NCBI GenBank assembly: GCA_018292915.2
Contig: JACVVK020000032.1
Location: forward strand, 2,525,001-2,589,000
Origin: Batillaria attramentaria
Taxonomy: Eukaryota; Mollusca; Gastropoda; Batillariidae
Direction: 5' to 3'
DNA length: 64,000 bases
Every line of letters starts with the position of its first letter. Position 1 is the first letter of the stretch. Below are positions 34,815 to 47,620 of this stretch, piece by piece. A program made the position numbers and the translations under genes. Below the pieces are notes generated by a model. The model worked only from the letters and a program-made list of their open reading frames with translations. It had not been told where the DNA came from and ran no database searches.

Positions 34815-35332
34815 TTCACAAGTTCATGTTTATTTCGCGTGTTGCCTGAGGTTTTCTGTTTATTTTTTCAACACCCGTCCAGGCCATTTTCCTGTTTGTT
34901 CACTGACGTAAGCATCGCGGAGAGAACAAAAAGATGTCCAGCGCTGAATGGTCTCTCCATGTGACAGGCATCTGCGCATGAAAAAGTCTGTGGTTTACAA
35001 CAAAAAGTCTTCTCAGATGCCAGACTAGACAGCAAACAAGATGTCCACGCGGTTGAATAACTGCCAATATTCTCTGAGCCAGACTCCAGCAATCAAGCAG
35101 CCAACATCCAGATCTCCCCTTTTGCAACATGCCAACACTGAGAAAGAAAAAAAAAATGTTTTCCAAACTCTTGTGCTGGTCGTCATTGAATGTGTGTCAG
35201 GTTTGAAATAATCTTTTGCCGATATGGAGAGAGAGACTGAAAGAAAGAAAAGAAAAAAGAAAAAAATCTGCTGCTTTTAAAATGTCTCATTATTCGTCTA
35301 CATCTTGGCACGAGGCCCTGGAGACATCATTG
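34812..35332. other. No gene recognised
   Basis: Unique sequence; minus ORFs in 34868-35166 have no recognised domain. Confidence 0.4.
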
Positions 35333-35402
35333 CCGTCATCTGGGAAAAGGACTTACGCGCCATAGGTTTTATATAAGCACGTAGACCCTTTTACTATTAG
35401 AA
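35333..35402 (+). mobile_element. Hairpin element, copy ii (diverged)
   Basis: Starts CCGTCATCTGGGAAAAGGAC, core GCGCCATAGGTTTTATATAA, then GCACGTAGACCCTTTTAC. The right arm end has decayed. Confidence 0.65.
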
Positions 35403-35876
35403 GGTAGAAATCCCCAGCACTGAAGAAGAAGAAAAGTTAGCGCAGGATTTTTGTTAATGTGCAAATGCATGTAAAGGTTAAGGAGGGTGATGCTGATCAG
35501 ATACATGTGATGGTGACGATGGAGGGGGGGGGGTGAGGGAAGAAGGGGGTGGTGGTGGGGACGGAGGGGGGGGAGGTGCCGGGTGGGCGGGGTGTGTGTG
35601 TGTGTGGGGTGTGTGTGTGTGTGGGGTGGAGTCTGCGAGAGATTTTAGGCTTTGCATCCTTCGTGTATCAGAGGTGAGGTAAAAGGCATTAGAGTTGTGT
35701 CCCTCAACACCGACCCACCCCGTCCCTCTCGACCCCCCATCCCCCATCATCATCGAGACTGACTGACATGTTAGGTGCATGTTGCGTTGATGATGATGAC
35801 AATAATAATAATAATAATAATTGTGTGTTGTATTGTGTATTGTAGATGACAAATAAGACCAAAGAAAAGTTGCTAG

Positions 35877-35941
<65 letters not shown>

Positions 35942-36401
35942 TGCACCCCCCAGCAACAGTAACAAACTCCACCGTCACGTGACCAAACTCACCTACATTT
36001 CCTCTCCCCTCACCCCCATCCCCACCCCCCACCGACCACACCACCCTCCTTACCCCCCACCTCTCCCTATACCCGGACGCTCTTCTTCTAAAAAGCACGG
36101 CAATCCTGGAAGTGCTCTATTGTTCTGTCAGATTATTTAGCACACACGAATCCCCGTCAGGCGGGGACTATTTTGACGCGCGGCCTATTCTGGCCGTGTC
36201 AGGGCTGACAGCTCGGCAAACAGTACCAAGTGGGGCATGAGTAGTGGACGGGTGATTGACAACCTCTGCCGATCGATGACGTCCCACTCGACACAGAGCT
36301 CGGTGGGAGAGAGAGCGAGAGAGAGAGAGGGAGAAGCCCTCATGTCCCAGACTCGGAGGAACTCTGCGGAACTTGCTTGCAGGCATGGACAATGGTAGAG
36401 A

Positions 36402-36440
<39 letters not shown>

Positions 36441-36753
36441 CTACCGTGTAAAGGCCCTCTCTCTTCTTCGGCTACGTAACAGAGATGCAAATAATTTAGA
36501 GGAAAACGCTATATATTCCTCTTACACATAACGTTGCAGATGACACCCTATAAATGCTTTAAAATTCACCAAAAAATTCACAAAAATCAGACAGCCATAG
36601 ACTCTCATGTGAATTCCAATATTCCGTTTTTTTGCCAGTGTTGGCAGCGACCACATACCCCCTCATTCCACGGTCGTCTGCTGGCTCCTGTGCCAGCCGC
36701 GCATGAATACAAATAGTCCACAAGCCAGCCTCATTTTCCCCTAATTTTACTAT
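35403..36753. other. Low-complexity patches, no gene recognised
   Basis: G-rich 35521-35630, AAT run 35801-35821, (AC)n 35879-35940, C-rich 36000-36065, GA tracts 36305-36330 and 36396-36438. ORFs crossing these are compositional. Confidence 0.5.
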
Positions 36754-36755
36754 TA

Positions 36756-36934
36756 CAATAGAACCTCTTTTGGGTGACCATCCCTTTGAGAGACCACCTG
36801 CCTGTGCAGACCTATGTTACAATGATACTGGGTTGCACTTCTTCATTGTCTGAAGCTTCTTTTGGGTGGCCACCTCTCTTTTAAGACCACTCTTATCTCA
36901 CCAAAGGAGTGGTCGTCCAAAAGAAGTTGTACTG
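36756..36934. mobile_element. Tc1/mariner-like MITE
   Basis: 179 bp with inverted ends: left CAATAGAACCTCTTTTGGGT, right (reverse complement) CAGTACAACTTCTTTTGGAC. Both sides are flanked by TA (36754-36755, 36935-36936). TA target duplication and CAGTA ends fit Tc1/mariner. There is no transposase. Confidence 0.75.
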
Positions 36935-36936
36935 TA

Positions 36937-37515
36937 CCTGGCATGAAACTTGTCTACAATGCCAACAAAAAGCACCAGATTGCCATTTTTTTTTTACTCT
37001 GCACACAAATTTTAAAAGGGGCAAAGATTTTCTACTGTATTTAGCCGACTTGTTACTACATGACCCGGAAGCTAATACCGTTCTGTAACTTTCTCACCAA
37101 GTCTGTGGAAGTTCCGATATGCAGCCGTACTTAAACAGTCCACATTTCCGGTCGTGCTCCTCGGCAAACGCCTTGAGGCGTTGTGGTTTGCAAATGGCTG
37201 TCACGGTCTCCAAAAGGCTCTTCGAAAGCTGTTCACAATGACCACGAGCCGATTACAGAAATTTTCATATGAATTGGAGGCAGCATATACACGTAACCAA
37301 GCAGACAGGTGTAAAAGTTGTCTTGAAGGACTTGCGTGACCTTGCTCTCTTCCCGTTGCTTCCAACGTGTCCTGCATACCAGTAACCTTGACCTTTAAGC
37401 TGCCCATCGCCATTCCCTCTATGTCCTCACGTTCAGAACAATGTGGACCACCCGAGCATAACTTCAATTTCAAGTCTACTGCAGTTGTGTTTGCCACCTA
37501 AGCACCTTACAAAGT
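36937..37515. other. No gene recognised
   Basis: Plus ORF 37154-37339 and minus ORF 37201-37497 overlap antiparallel; neither has a recognised domain, and both lengths are ordinary for chance. Confidence 0.35.
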
Positions 37516-37796
37516 CTGGGCCCATATGTAAAACTCGAGGTTAATTTAACCCACGGCTACGGGCCTAACCTAGACTAGGACAAAAGAAACCCCAAAACAA
37601 AATTAAATAAAAAAGGAAGCAAAGAAAGAAAGACAAAAATCCTTCTATAACGGCATAGGCACCTTGTTGGACTGGACCCGCTTCCTGATTTAAAACAAAA
37701 AACAACAGAAAATTTAACCCTAGAGCTTGTTTAGTTCGAGGTTAGACTCTAACCCGGGGCTAAACTCCCTAACCCCGACTTCTACATGCGGGCCAT
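37516..37796 (+). mobile_element. GGGCCC-ended MITE, copy 2
   Basis: Left CTGGGCCCATATGTAAAACT; the right end reads TACATGCGGGCCATG. Internal landmarks match copies 1 and 4 (CCTTCTATAACGGCATAGG, AATTTAACCCTAGAGC). Confidence 0.85.
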
Positions 37797-38249
37797 GGAG
37801 TCCTATGTCTATTGTCAACTCAGTATCTGTTGTACCCAAAGTATATTTTATGCTAGCTACGGCGCTGTACCTTTTTGGCAAGAAGGCGTAGTCAGCTGTC
37901 TCCCAAGGCTGTCGCACGCAAGATACAACGCGGTGTGCCCTGCAGCCCCCTAAGGACAGACCAGAAGACAGTTACCATATACACACATCTCATCAACAGC
38001 TATAACCATCTCACGCAATTATAACTTTGTTTTACCAAACAACAGTAGGTTTCAACCGAAAGCACCTGAAAATATTTGCCGTCGAGCAGAACAACCGCTG
38101 CCCTGAAAAAGAGGATAACACATCGTCTGGAACATCAGATTCAAACCGCAAGCATCTGACAATATTTGCCATTAAAGGTCTGCAATCTCAGCAAAAAGCG
38201 GCAAACATTGCGGTATTTAAAACTGAGACTCCTTCGACTGTGCATAATC
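37797..38249. other. No gene recognised; short internal duplication
   Basis: AGCACCTGAAAATATTTGCC and AGCATCTGACAATATTTGCC recur about 100 bp apart (38060, 38153), suggesting an old tandem duplication or part of a larger FB1-related element. Confidence 0.4.
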
Positions 38250-38770
38250 TAGGCAACTCTGTCACAGTTGCGGGGAGCCGGGGTGGTCGAATGGTAGAGC
38301 GTTGGACTTCTAATGCTCGGGTCGTGAGTTCGATCCCGGCTGGGGCCAAATATTTGTGCTGGCTTTTTCATCGTTGCCCCGTCTTTGATATCACCCTATG
38401 TGGTGGAAAAGGACGTTAAACCCCCAAACACCCACCCACCCTGTCACAGTTGCAGAGTTTTCAGCGCTTCTGGGACCCTTATAAAACCAGAGCACGAGTT
38501 TGCCGTGACATTATTTGACTTTTGGTCAGTGAGCGAGACACATCGCTACAGTGTCTAGCGGATGTTGAGTGCTGCACGATCATTCTCGCTCAGTGTCAAA
38601 ACGCAAACGGAGCTGTGAAATCAGGCTGCCCTTGGCTTTTACTGGGGTTTCAGGGACGCTGAAAACTCTGCAACTGTGGCTGAGTTGACTGTGCTTGCAC
38701 GGTCGACTCTGTAAAATGTTTTCACACTTCGGAAAGCTTTTTGTTGGGAGCTTAGATCTTTAAGCTGCAC
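38250..38770. mobile_element. Foldback element FB1, copy 2, split by SINE-A
   Basis: Matches FB1 copy 1 from GCAACTCTGTCACAGTTGC to the right terminus GAGCTTAGATCTTTAAG, including the TATAAAA motif and the central TGAGCGAGACACATCGCTAC. A SINE-A lies inside the left arm. The outer left arm is strongly diverged. Confidence 0.88.
38272..38440 (+). mobile_element. SINE-A, full length, nested in FB1 copy 2
   Basis: GGGAGCCGGGGTGGTCGAAT head, body and CACCCACCCA tail. Perfect 13-bp target duplication CTGTCACAGTTGC (38259-38271, 38441-38453) cut from the foldback arm shows that the SINE is younger than the foldback element. Confidence 0.96.
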
Positions 38771-39002
38771 TGCTCCAGTTATGCTGAAGACGGTAAAACA
38801 TCGTCTGGTCCACTGGCTGTGTGCTCACGTCGGAAACGTGCGCTACTTTTGCTTACAGAGCTCATTCATTTGTGTTGGCGCACATCCTTGTGACACTTGA
38901 ATAGGCCGCCACGGTTCGATATGTGTGCCGTGCTGTTAACGGTGAGCTCGTTCCGGGACGCGCAGTTCCCGTTGGCACCAGAGTTCTGGCCAGCACATGG
39001 TC
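38771..39002. other. No gene recognised
   Basis: Short unique spacer between FB1 copy 2 and the next MITE. Confidence 0.4.
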
Positions 39003-39180
39003 TGGGCCCGTATGTAAAAGTCGGGGTTAGGGAGTTTAGCCCTGGGTTAGAGTCTAACCTCGAACTAAACTAGCCTTAGGGTTAAATTTTCTGTTTTCTG
39101 TTTTTGGGTTTCTTTTGTCCTACTCTGGAATAGGCCCGTAGCCGTGGGTTAAATTAACCTCGACTTCTACATACGGGCCC
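39003..39180 (-). mobile_element. GGGCCC-ended MITE, copy 3, internally deleted
   Basis: Opposite orientation to the other copies and about 178 bp long because the A-rich centre is missing. Ends TGGGCCCGTATGTAAAAGTC and ACATACGGGCCC. TGGTC flanks both sides (38998-39002, 39181-39185), the only plausible target duplication seen for this family. Confidence 0.85.
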
Positions 39181-39252
39181 TGGTCGTGAGACGGGGAACG
39201 GACGGTGAAATCTTTTGCCTGCTGCGAAGGTGTTGTCAAAGACGACGGCGGA

Positions 39253-39399
39253 TGGGGGTTTAACGTCCTTTTCCACCACATACGGGGGCAACGAGAAAAA
39301 GGCCCGCCACCACAAATATTTGGCCCCCAGCCGGGAATCGAACTCACGACCCAAGCATTGCAATTCCAACACTCTGCAGCTCGACTATCCCGACTCCCC
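39253..39399 (-). mobile_element. SINE-A, diverged
   Basis: Minus strand with head, B-box region GTGAGTTCGATTCCCGGC and body; TGATATCAAAG is deleted from the middle. Confidence 0.88.
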
Positions 39400-39407
39400 G
39401 AGAGGGA

Positions 39408-39582
39408 GGGTGGGTGGGGGATGTTTGTGAGTTTAACGTCCTTTTCCACCACATACGGGTGATATCAAAGACGCGGCAACGATGAAAAAGCCAGCACAAA
39501 TATTTGGCCCCAGCCGGGATACGAACTCACGACCCGGGAATCAGAAGTCCAACGGTCTACCATTCGGCCATCCCGGCTGCCC
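39408..39582 (-). mobile_element. SINE-A, near full length, adjacent copy
   Basis: Lies directly beside the previous SINE-A in the same orientation. It has an intact head, B-box (GTGAGTTCGTATCCCGGC) and tail. Confidence 0.9.
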
Positions 39583-40619
39583 AGAGAGAGACAACGGCAG
39601 AAAATCGTAGGTGTTCGTGCCAAACGCAGTGTATATATATATATATTATTACTATTGTACTTACGAGATTTGGCACTGTTCTGACAGACACTTGCAATTT
39701 TACAATCAGTTTTGTTTTCATTTTGACGATGTTGTCTTGACCCCCATCCCGCGAAGCAGAGCCAGTTAAGTACCACAGACCACTGGTTGCAGACCGAGAG
39801 AGTAGTAAATAACAGGTGACAGATATTCATTTTCAGTCCCACTAAAAGGGAAATTACGGAATATGCTGTTTAAAAACAAATTAAACGTAACAGCCGCAAC
39901 CACATCCTCTCCTCTCTCACGCCCTCACCCCCCTCACACCCGTCCATCCCCCCCCCCCCCCCCACACACACACACAAGTCATTACCATTCAACAGTTTTC
40001 TCAGCAAAATTACAAAAACAGTGAAAGTCTGCCAGCAAAGTCTGCATAAACTGTACCAAAATGCATAAGTTACGAAAATCATGCACAAGTACCTACATAC
40101 TGCATTTACAGAGGAAACTAAAAGCGTCACAAGCTCACGTCACGGGGAGTTTTAACATCCCTCGGGGGGGGGGGGGGGGGGGGGGGGCTTACAATCAGAG
40201 GGTTTGGAGTTCAAATCCCGCCACTTTCAAAATCTTTTCAGACCTGTATGAGGTTCCTCCGTCCTCGGAAATCACCATCGAGATTGACAAACAGACACCC
40301 ATCGAAGTCTCAGGCTGACACGATTGCTAGCTTCCTCTCTCGTAGAAACAGACAATATAATGACTAAGGGTTTGCTTGGACAGAAGTCCCGTGGACACAG
40401 AAACCGTGCTCACGGGACAGCCCGGGGTTCAGGCTGAATCAAGCTTTTGAGCTGCTGGTGTTCCTGTAGAAAATGGGTGTGTCGTGACGTGCCCACTGTA
40501 GATGCGTTATTAGTGCCAATATTAAAGTAAGAGGTTTTAAATGTAGCAAGATGATTTGTTTTCCGTACCTTTTGACTTTGCTTTTAAATCAGTGAGGTGA
40601 AACCACAGTTATATTCGGA

Positions 40620-40621
<2 letters not shown>
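39583..40621. other. No gene recognised; G/C runs
   Basis: (AT)n near 39633, C run at 39947-39962, G run at about 40165-40187 flanked by a TTTTAACATCC remnant and GGAGTTCAAATCCCGCC, possibly a decayed SINE. Otherwise unique. Confidence 0.4.
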
Positions 40622-41660
<1,039 letters not shown>

Positions 41661-42163
41661 ATTTTCATGGTTACTGTACCAGCTTATGTTTTGCAACGGT
41701 TTCGCTCGTGAGTGCGCTCGTGACGTGCTTCCCCCGGGGGAAGCAGCCCAAATTTCCCGAAAAGGGACAATAAAGTAGTAAAAAATGATAATAGTTTTTT
41801 TAAAAAATCTGTTCACAACACACTAAAGATGTACAACCAAACCGACGATAATCAAACAAGGCTCAAACGTTTCCCGGGAACCTCTTTGCGGATGTGGTCA
41901 ACTGTTGACGTAGTGCATCGGTTCCATTTTGGTTGTTTTAGCGCGGCGGAGAGGTTATAATTTTGGCTGCTTTACGAGTCACGCTCGCAGTGTAGGGATA
42001 GGAGACGGATCGACCTACTTGCGCATAGTGATTATCAGCTGTGGCAGAGGTGAGAATGACGAGAGGCGAATTCGGCGCCTGCAGTCTACATCCGGGATGC
42101 TCTCCGGGTGTACCGGCTTCCTTCCCTCCAGCGACGAACTTCTCCTGGGGAAAGCAACCTGGA
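41661..42163. other. No gene recognised
   Basis: Unique sequence, no domain in the short ORFs. Confidence 0.4.
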
Positions 42164-42166
42164 ATT

Positions 42167-42197
<31 letters not shown>

Positions 42198-42287
42198 GGG
42201 TTAACATCCTTTTCCACCACATACGGGTGATATCAAAGACGGGGCAACGACGAAAAGGCCAGCACAAATATTTTGCTCTAGCCGGGA
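42164..42287 (-). mobile_element. SINE-A, 5'-truncated, with GT/G tract and TSD
   Basis: Tail and body only, stopping at CTAGCCGGG. Direct repeats GGGGAAAGCAACCTGGAATT (42147-42166) and GGGGAAAGCAACCTGAATT (42288-42306) are a long target duplication. A (GT)n-G20 stretch occupies the tail end, apparently expanded from the GGGTGGG tail. Confidence 0.92.
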
Positions 42288-42306
42288 GGGGAAAGCAACC
42301 TGAATT

Positions 42307-43171
42307 TCTCCGAAGAGATACGAAAATATAGAAAAAATGCTGCGGGCGGGATTATTTTGAAAAATAAAAACTTCTTCTAAACGGTTGTCAAAGAGCTGAA
42401 AGGGAAGGATGGGGGGGGGGGGAGGGGGGGAGGGGTGGTGGTGGACCATGTTTAGCAAATGGAAAGTGAGGGTCTTTTTTTGTTGTAACCCCAAGCCATT
42501 AGTGAGTCAAGACGTGACACGCTTCCAGAAGGAAGTGTCAGATGAAGTTCTGATCGTGAACATTATTCATACTTTTTTTTTCTTTATCTCTTGAAACTAG
42601 CAGCATGTCAGATTTCGCCGAAAACACGCCTTCGACAAATACAGGTTTCCGCTCTTGGAGGCTGAGTCTCCTGGGTTTGCATCTGGAAAATCAGCAGGCA
42701 AAACTTTATGAAAAGAACTTGGCAGGATGGACAAAGTTCACCCATCCTGTCTGAGTTCGCGGAATCCAGTCATAATTTAAGCAATTCCATCCTTCAGCAA
42801 TTAAGCCCCTGTCGAAGGCTTATGGGCGAAAGTTTGGGCAACTTCAGAACAATTTCTTGGTTCCCCCCCCCCCCCCCCCACCTACTTTTTTTCCCTCAAG
42901 CTTTTCTCCGTCCTTTGCAATATTTGGGCACTCTCACTCCTTCGCCACACTCACTCGCTCATTCGTTATTGTGGTCAACCCCTAATCCATACCTCTGCCT
43001 CCGCGGCCAGAAATTTCGGCAACATAAAAAAGTTTTTATTCTTCTACTTAAAAAAAGCCAAAACAACCTTTACTCCATATTTTACAAAATTTTGTTTGGT
43101 ATTTCACTCCTTTCCTCATTCTCTCTCTTTCTGTCGTCAGTTTAGTCACCCCCTAACCCCAACCCATCCCG
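42307..43171. other. No gene recognised
   Basis: G-rich block at 42410-42440, C run at 42866-42880. The plus ORF 42708-43145 spans the C run and has no recognisable domain. Confidence 0.4.
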
Positions 43172-43322
43172 GGGAGCCGGGATAGCCGAAAGCTCGGGTC
43201 GTGATTTCGAATCCCGGCTGGGGCCGAATATTGCGCTGGCTTTTTTCTCGTTGCCCCCGTCTTTGACATCACCCTTACGTGGTGGAAAAGGACGTTAAAC
43301 TCCCAAACACTCACCCACCCCT
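43172..43322 (+). mobile_element. SINE-A with internal head deletion
   Basis: GGGGAGCCGGGATAGCCGAA jumps directly to AGCTCGGGTCGTG, losing about 18 bp between the A and B boxes; body and tail are intact. Confidence 0.9.
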
Positions 43323-44510
43323 CCCTCTTCTTCCATCGCATTGTGTCGAAACATTCGTACATGAAGAGCTCCCTCTCGCAATTACAAAATGGCGAACGCT
43401 AATCAAGTGGCAGGGGCTTGAGCTCGGAAACGCTCCGTGCTGTTTTGGAGAGCGATATTGGCAGATGCCCACTCCGCCGGTCGATGTCGTGCAAATAGCC
43501 GATTGACGGTGCCATCGACTGCCAATAGCCCGACCACAATGGGCAGCGATTGGAGAGGCGCAAGTGCGAATCACCACTTCATATTCCGCGGATCACATGC
43601 CCACATAAAGACCGGGGGAGTCTCCCACACTGCTCATCCCAGAGCGTCAGCAGACAGCACAACTATTCGCCATTTTTTTTTTTTTGGCTATTTTTTTTGT
43701 TCTGAAATTGGCGGCCGGGGGAGAGAAACTGTGGTGCGGGAGGAGGGGGAGGAGGAACCAGTGGTTTGGGTGAGCAAAAAAGGCCTAAAATCGTATGCCA
43801 CAGTCGTGTTTTTCAAGCCTATCTGCTGCCGCAACGACTGGGCAACAATCAGACAGCAGAAGGTGGGGTGGCCCGGGAAAGGGAGGGGGATGGGCTGAAA
43901 GAAACTGGGGTGAAGGGGTGATGAACACAAGAAAAAAAGAAGAAGAAAACAAAACTCAAGTTCTATGCTACAATGAATGCATTTAAAGCCTTTCTGCTGC
44001 CGCTCAACGACGTCGCCGCGGCAGCAATCAGACGGCAAGACGAGCGCGATCGCGTGCCCTCGCTAAGTGGAGGGGTCCCGTTACGTCACAGGCGGCCAGC
44101 AAGAATGGCCAGAAATGGCCTCTTTCACACAGGCCTCTTCCTGCCGGTCGGAATCCCCAAGAAATCGTTTGAATTACGCAATGGGTGTTAATGCTTCGCA
44201 AATTTGCAGTGCCCATCCTCCGTGGGATAAAATTTTCATGCAGTCCTATAAGTGTAGGATCGTGCCCAAGCAACGGCTGAGGATGAGGCGCTCGGTTTCT
44301 CTTGTCAATCACTTGGCCAGCGTCCTCGTTGATTGGACGGGATTCCGTCTCTTTTGCAACGTGGGGAGATCCTTTGTCAACATCTAGGTCATCCGCCTTG
44401 AAGACAGAGTTGCCGTTCCTGTCAGTAATTATCTCCCCTTTCACTATTTAAACAGCTAGTTCGGCGGGTTGTTCAACAGCGAGGCGGACACGCACACACA
44501 CAGTGACACA
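43323..44510. other. Unique sequence, no gene recognised
   Basis: Low in simple repeats. A minus ORF of 138 codons (44028-44444) begins MKGEIITDRNGNSVFKADDL. Its composition is protein-like, but ORFs this long are expected by chance in 64 kb and no domain is recognised. T run at 43673-43686. Confidence 0.35.
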
Positions 44511-45060
44511 TATTCTGACCAGGCTGTCGCTCGGAGAAACCATGTGCGTGTAACTCTCTCACTCTGTCACTCACTCTCACTCACTCACTCACTGAGCCAC
44601 GCAATCAGCCACTCACTCACTCACTCACTCACTCACTCACTCACTCACTCACTCACTCGCTTGGAGAAACTATGTGCGTGTAAACCCTCTCGCTCGCTCA
44701 CTCACTCACTCACTCACTCACTCACTCACTCACTCGCTTGGAGAAACTATGTGCGTGTAAACCCTCTCGCTCGCTCACTCACTCACTCGCTCGCTCGCTC
44801 GCTCACTCACCCACTCACTCACTCGCTAACTCGCTTGGAGAAACTATGTGCGTGTAAACCCTCTCGCTCGCTCACTCACTCACTCGCTAACTCGCTTGGA
44901 GAAACTAAGTGCGTATAACTCACTCACTCACTCACTCACTCACTCACTCACTCACTCACTCACTCAAATCAATTAATCAACCACTCACTCACTCACTCAC
45001 TCACTCACTCACTCACTCACTCACTCACTCACTCACTCACTCACTCAAATCAATCAATTA
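44511..45060. repeat. (CTCA)n array with higher-order unit
   Basis: CTCA/CTCG tetranucleotides are punctuated by CTTGGAGAAACTATGTGCG then TGTAAACCCTCT at about 44660, 44738 and 44836, with variants at 44534 and 44895. Further pure CTCA runs and CAAATCAAT blocks follow. Confidence 0.95.
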
Positions 45061-45322
45061 ATCAATCATCAATCAGTCGTGCTGGAACAAAATCTCTTCA
45101 TGGAATTCTTCCAATATCCTATGGGTACTGACTACTATAGCCTATAGCCTTCCGCATCACCGCAACAGTCAACATAGTGCTTACCTATCACTAGGTGCAG
45201 TAACCTAGATGTTTTGTTTTCACTCTCAACAGTCAGTTACGTACTCATCAACCCGAGTGCCTCGGTGTTTGCAGTAAGGTGAGAGTGCCGTCCAGAGAAA
45301 TCAACCGCCTCCTCTGTACTCC
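45061..45322. other. No gene recognised
   Basis: Short unique spacer. Confidence 0.4.
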
Positions 45323-45604
45323 TGGGCCCGTATGTAAAACTCGAGTATAATTTAACCCACGGCTACGTGCCTAACACAGACTAGGACAAAAGAACCCCCA
45401 AAACAAATTTAGATACAAAAGGAAGCGAAGAAAGAAAGAAAGAAAAAAAGACAATAATCCGTCTATATAGGCATAGGAATGGACCCGCTTCCTGATTTAA
45501 AACAAAAAACAACAGAAAATATTACCCTAGAGCTAGTTTAGTTCGAGGTTAGACTGTAATCCGGGGCAAAAACTCCGTAACCCCGACTTTTACATGCGGG
45601 CCCT
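45323..45604 (+). mobile_element. GGGCCC-ended MITE, copy 4
   Basis: Left TGGGCCCGTATGTAAAACTC, right TTTTACATGCGGGCCC; the same interior as copies 1 and 2. No convincing target duplication. Confidence 0.85.
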
Positions 45605-46077
45605 GAACTTGAAAATCGATTTCACCAAGTCTGTTAATCCGTTAATCTGTGTGGGCTGTTAAGATATTTAACACATTAGGTGGGCAGTGCACTTCACTGA
45701 CCCCTGAAAAAAAAAAATCGCAGCAGTCGATAAGTAAGGGGCCCACGACTCCACTTGTGGTGCAGTTAGGTGTGTAGTAACGTCGACAGCAACTACTGTA
45801 GTATGTGGTGTGAAACTGAGGCGAAGAATTTCTCGTGTTTTTCCTCCATGGCCCATGGTAGTGCACAACACATGCAGTTCCCCCCCCCCCCCCCCCAGAA
45901 CTGCATCAAAGGGATAATTATAGCTTCTTTCAGGAATCATCAAGCCCACAAGAGAAGCTGACCCATCGCACTACGTGACTACAACGCGCGAAATTCTATG
46001 TCGTTGCGACGAGTGGTTTACGTTAAGGTGCGTTCACGGCACCACACTAACCCGCATTACTGTTACAACAACAACAA
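45605..46077. other. No gene recognised
   Basis: Unique sequence with a C run at 45879-45896. Confidence 0.4.
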
Positions 46078-46275
46078 CATGTCGCCAGCGACATGATATG
46101 CGACGTACCTTGTCGCCAAAATTGGTCTGCGAAGCACTCGGTCGCGAGCCATCCGGCGCGTGCATTGAAAACTGACCAGCGCATCGTTACCGATTTTGTG
46201 GACAAAATTAGTGGCAGTCGGTGCTTCAGGAGTTCTGTACTTAGCGACATTGTACGCGAAGTACCACATGATATC
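46078..46275. repeat. Dispersed repeat R2, copy 1, with palindrome
   Basis: Opens with the palindrome CATGTCGCCAGCGACATG. Shares TACCTTGTCGCCAAA, CTGACCA(G/T)CGCATC and CGATTTTGTGG-type motifs in order with 62228-62365. Both strands contain short direct repeats of TACGTCGC/TACTTCGC. A DNA transposon fragment is possible but the superfamily is not assignable. Confidence 0.6.
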
Positions 46276-46839
46276 GTCAAAACTTTACCTCAGTGACCAT
46301 TTCAGCTCTGCTGCTACTACTCCTACTACTAACCTATCTCCTTGGTACATGTGGCGCTTGTCTCGTCACTACGTCTAGGTAGGTACCCAAACGCTCGAAC
46401 TGCTAACGCGATTAGACTGCAAGCTATATATCGGACCATGTAAATTTCCTGCAACGGCCGATGTGTCACGCATTCCTCGGAGCGTCCATATTTGATATGG
46501 GAACACCTCTCCCTCTGCCACTGCAGACTTTAGGTTGAAAGAACACTCCAAACCTCGTGTATAATTGGCGAGTCTCGAGTGTCAGTATTGCAAGGTGCTC
46601 GTGCCGTTCTGTTTGTGACGTCGCCACATAAACTATGCGTGTCAGGGCTCGACAACTCGTGGCATTGGTATTTGATATCATTAAACCGCTTTTGTTCTCT
46701 CCCCTTCGCCCCCCCCCCCATCCCCACCACCCCCATCCCCACCACCACCCGTCGGCGCTCCTCCACACACACCTGCTCATCATGCACCCCCCCCAAAAAA
46801 AAAAAAGAAAAAAAAAAGGAAGGAAAAAAGAAAAACGAA
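46276..46839. other. No gene recognised
   Basis: Unique, then C-rich (46710-46795) and A-rich (46796-46840) tracts. Confidence 0.4.
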
Positions 46840-46867
46840 AGGCGAGAGAGAGAGAGAGAGAGAGAGA

Positions 46868-46956
<89 letters not shown>
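46840..46956. repeat. (GA)n-(CA)n microsatellite
   Basis: (GA)n followed directly by about 44 CA units. Confidence 0.98.
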
Positions 46957-46959
<3 letters not shown>

Positions 46960-47126
46960 CACGTACATGTACGCGTCATGCCAGATAATTGTAGTAAAGG
47001 CATGCATGCCTACGTGACACTGTGCAGACGGATCTGCAGGAAAATGCCACTAAATACCTCGATAACAATGCCATGAACGATTAGCATTTGGGCTGCCAGT
47101 CACGGAAAGTTTGAGAGAGACGAACA

Positions 47127-47430
<304 letters not shown>

Positions 47431-47487
47431 GATTAAAGGAAAATACCAAAAAAAAAAGGCAAAAATACAGAAAAAATTACTCGAAAG

Positions 47488-47492
<5 letters not shown>

Positions 47493-47523
<31 letters not shown>

Positions 47524-47532
47524 CACACACAC

Positions 47533-47619
<87 letters not shown>

Positions 47620-47620
47620 A
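47493..47620. repeat. (GA)n-(CA)n-(GA)n microsatellite
   Basis: GA, CA and GA blocks in succession. Confidence 0.98.

Noticed and set aside
38272..38345. Functional tRNA gene
   Set aside because: The tRNA-like part is always followed by the same SINE-A body, flanked by target duplications, and does not fold with a complete acceptor stem. The same reasoning applies to the SINE-B heads at 22516 and 33498.
40140..40235. Additional SINE-A copy around the G run
   Set aside because: Only TTTTAACATCC and a B-box-like GAGTTCAAATCCCGCC are present, in inconsistent orientation; too little to call, so mentioned only in the spacer note.
44028..44444. 138-codon minus-strand ORF as a gene
   Set aside because: The protein-like composition is not enough. 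Several ORFs of this length are expected by chance, and no splice, domain or polyadenylation context supports it.
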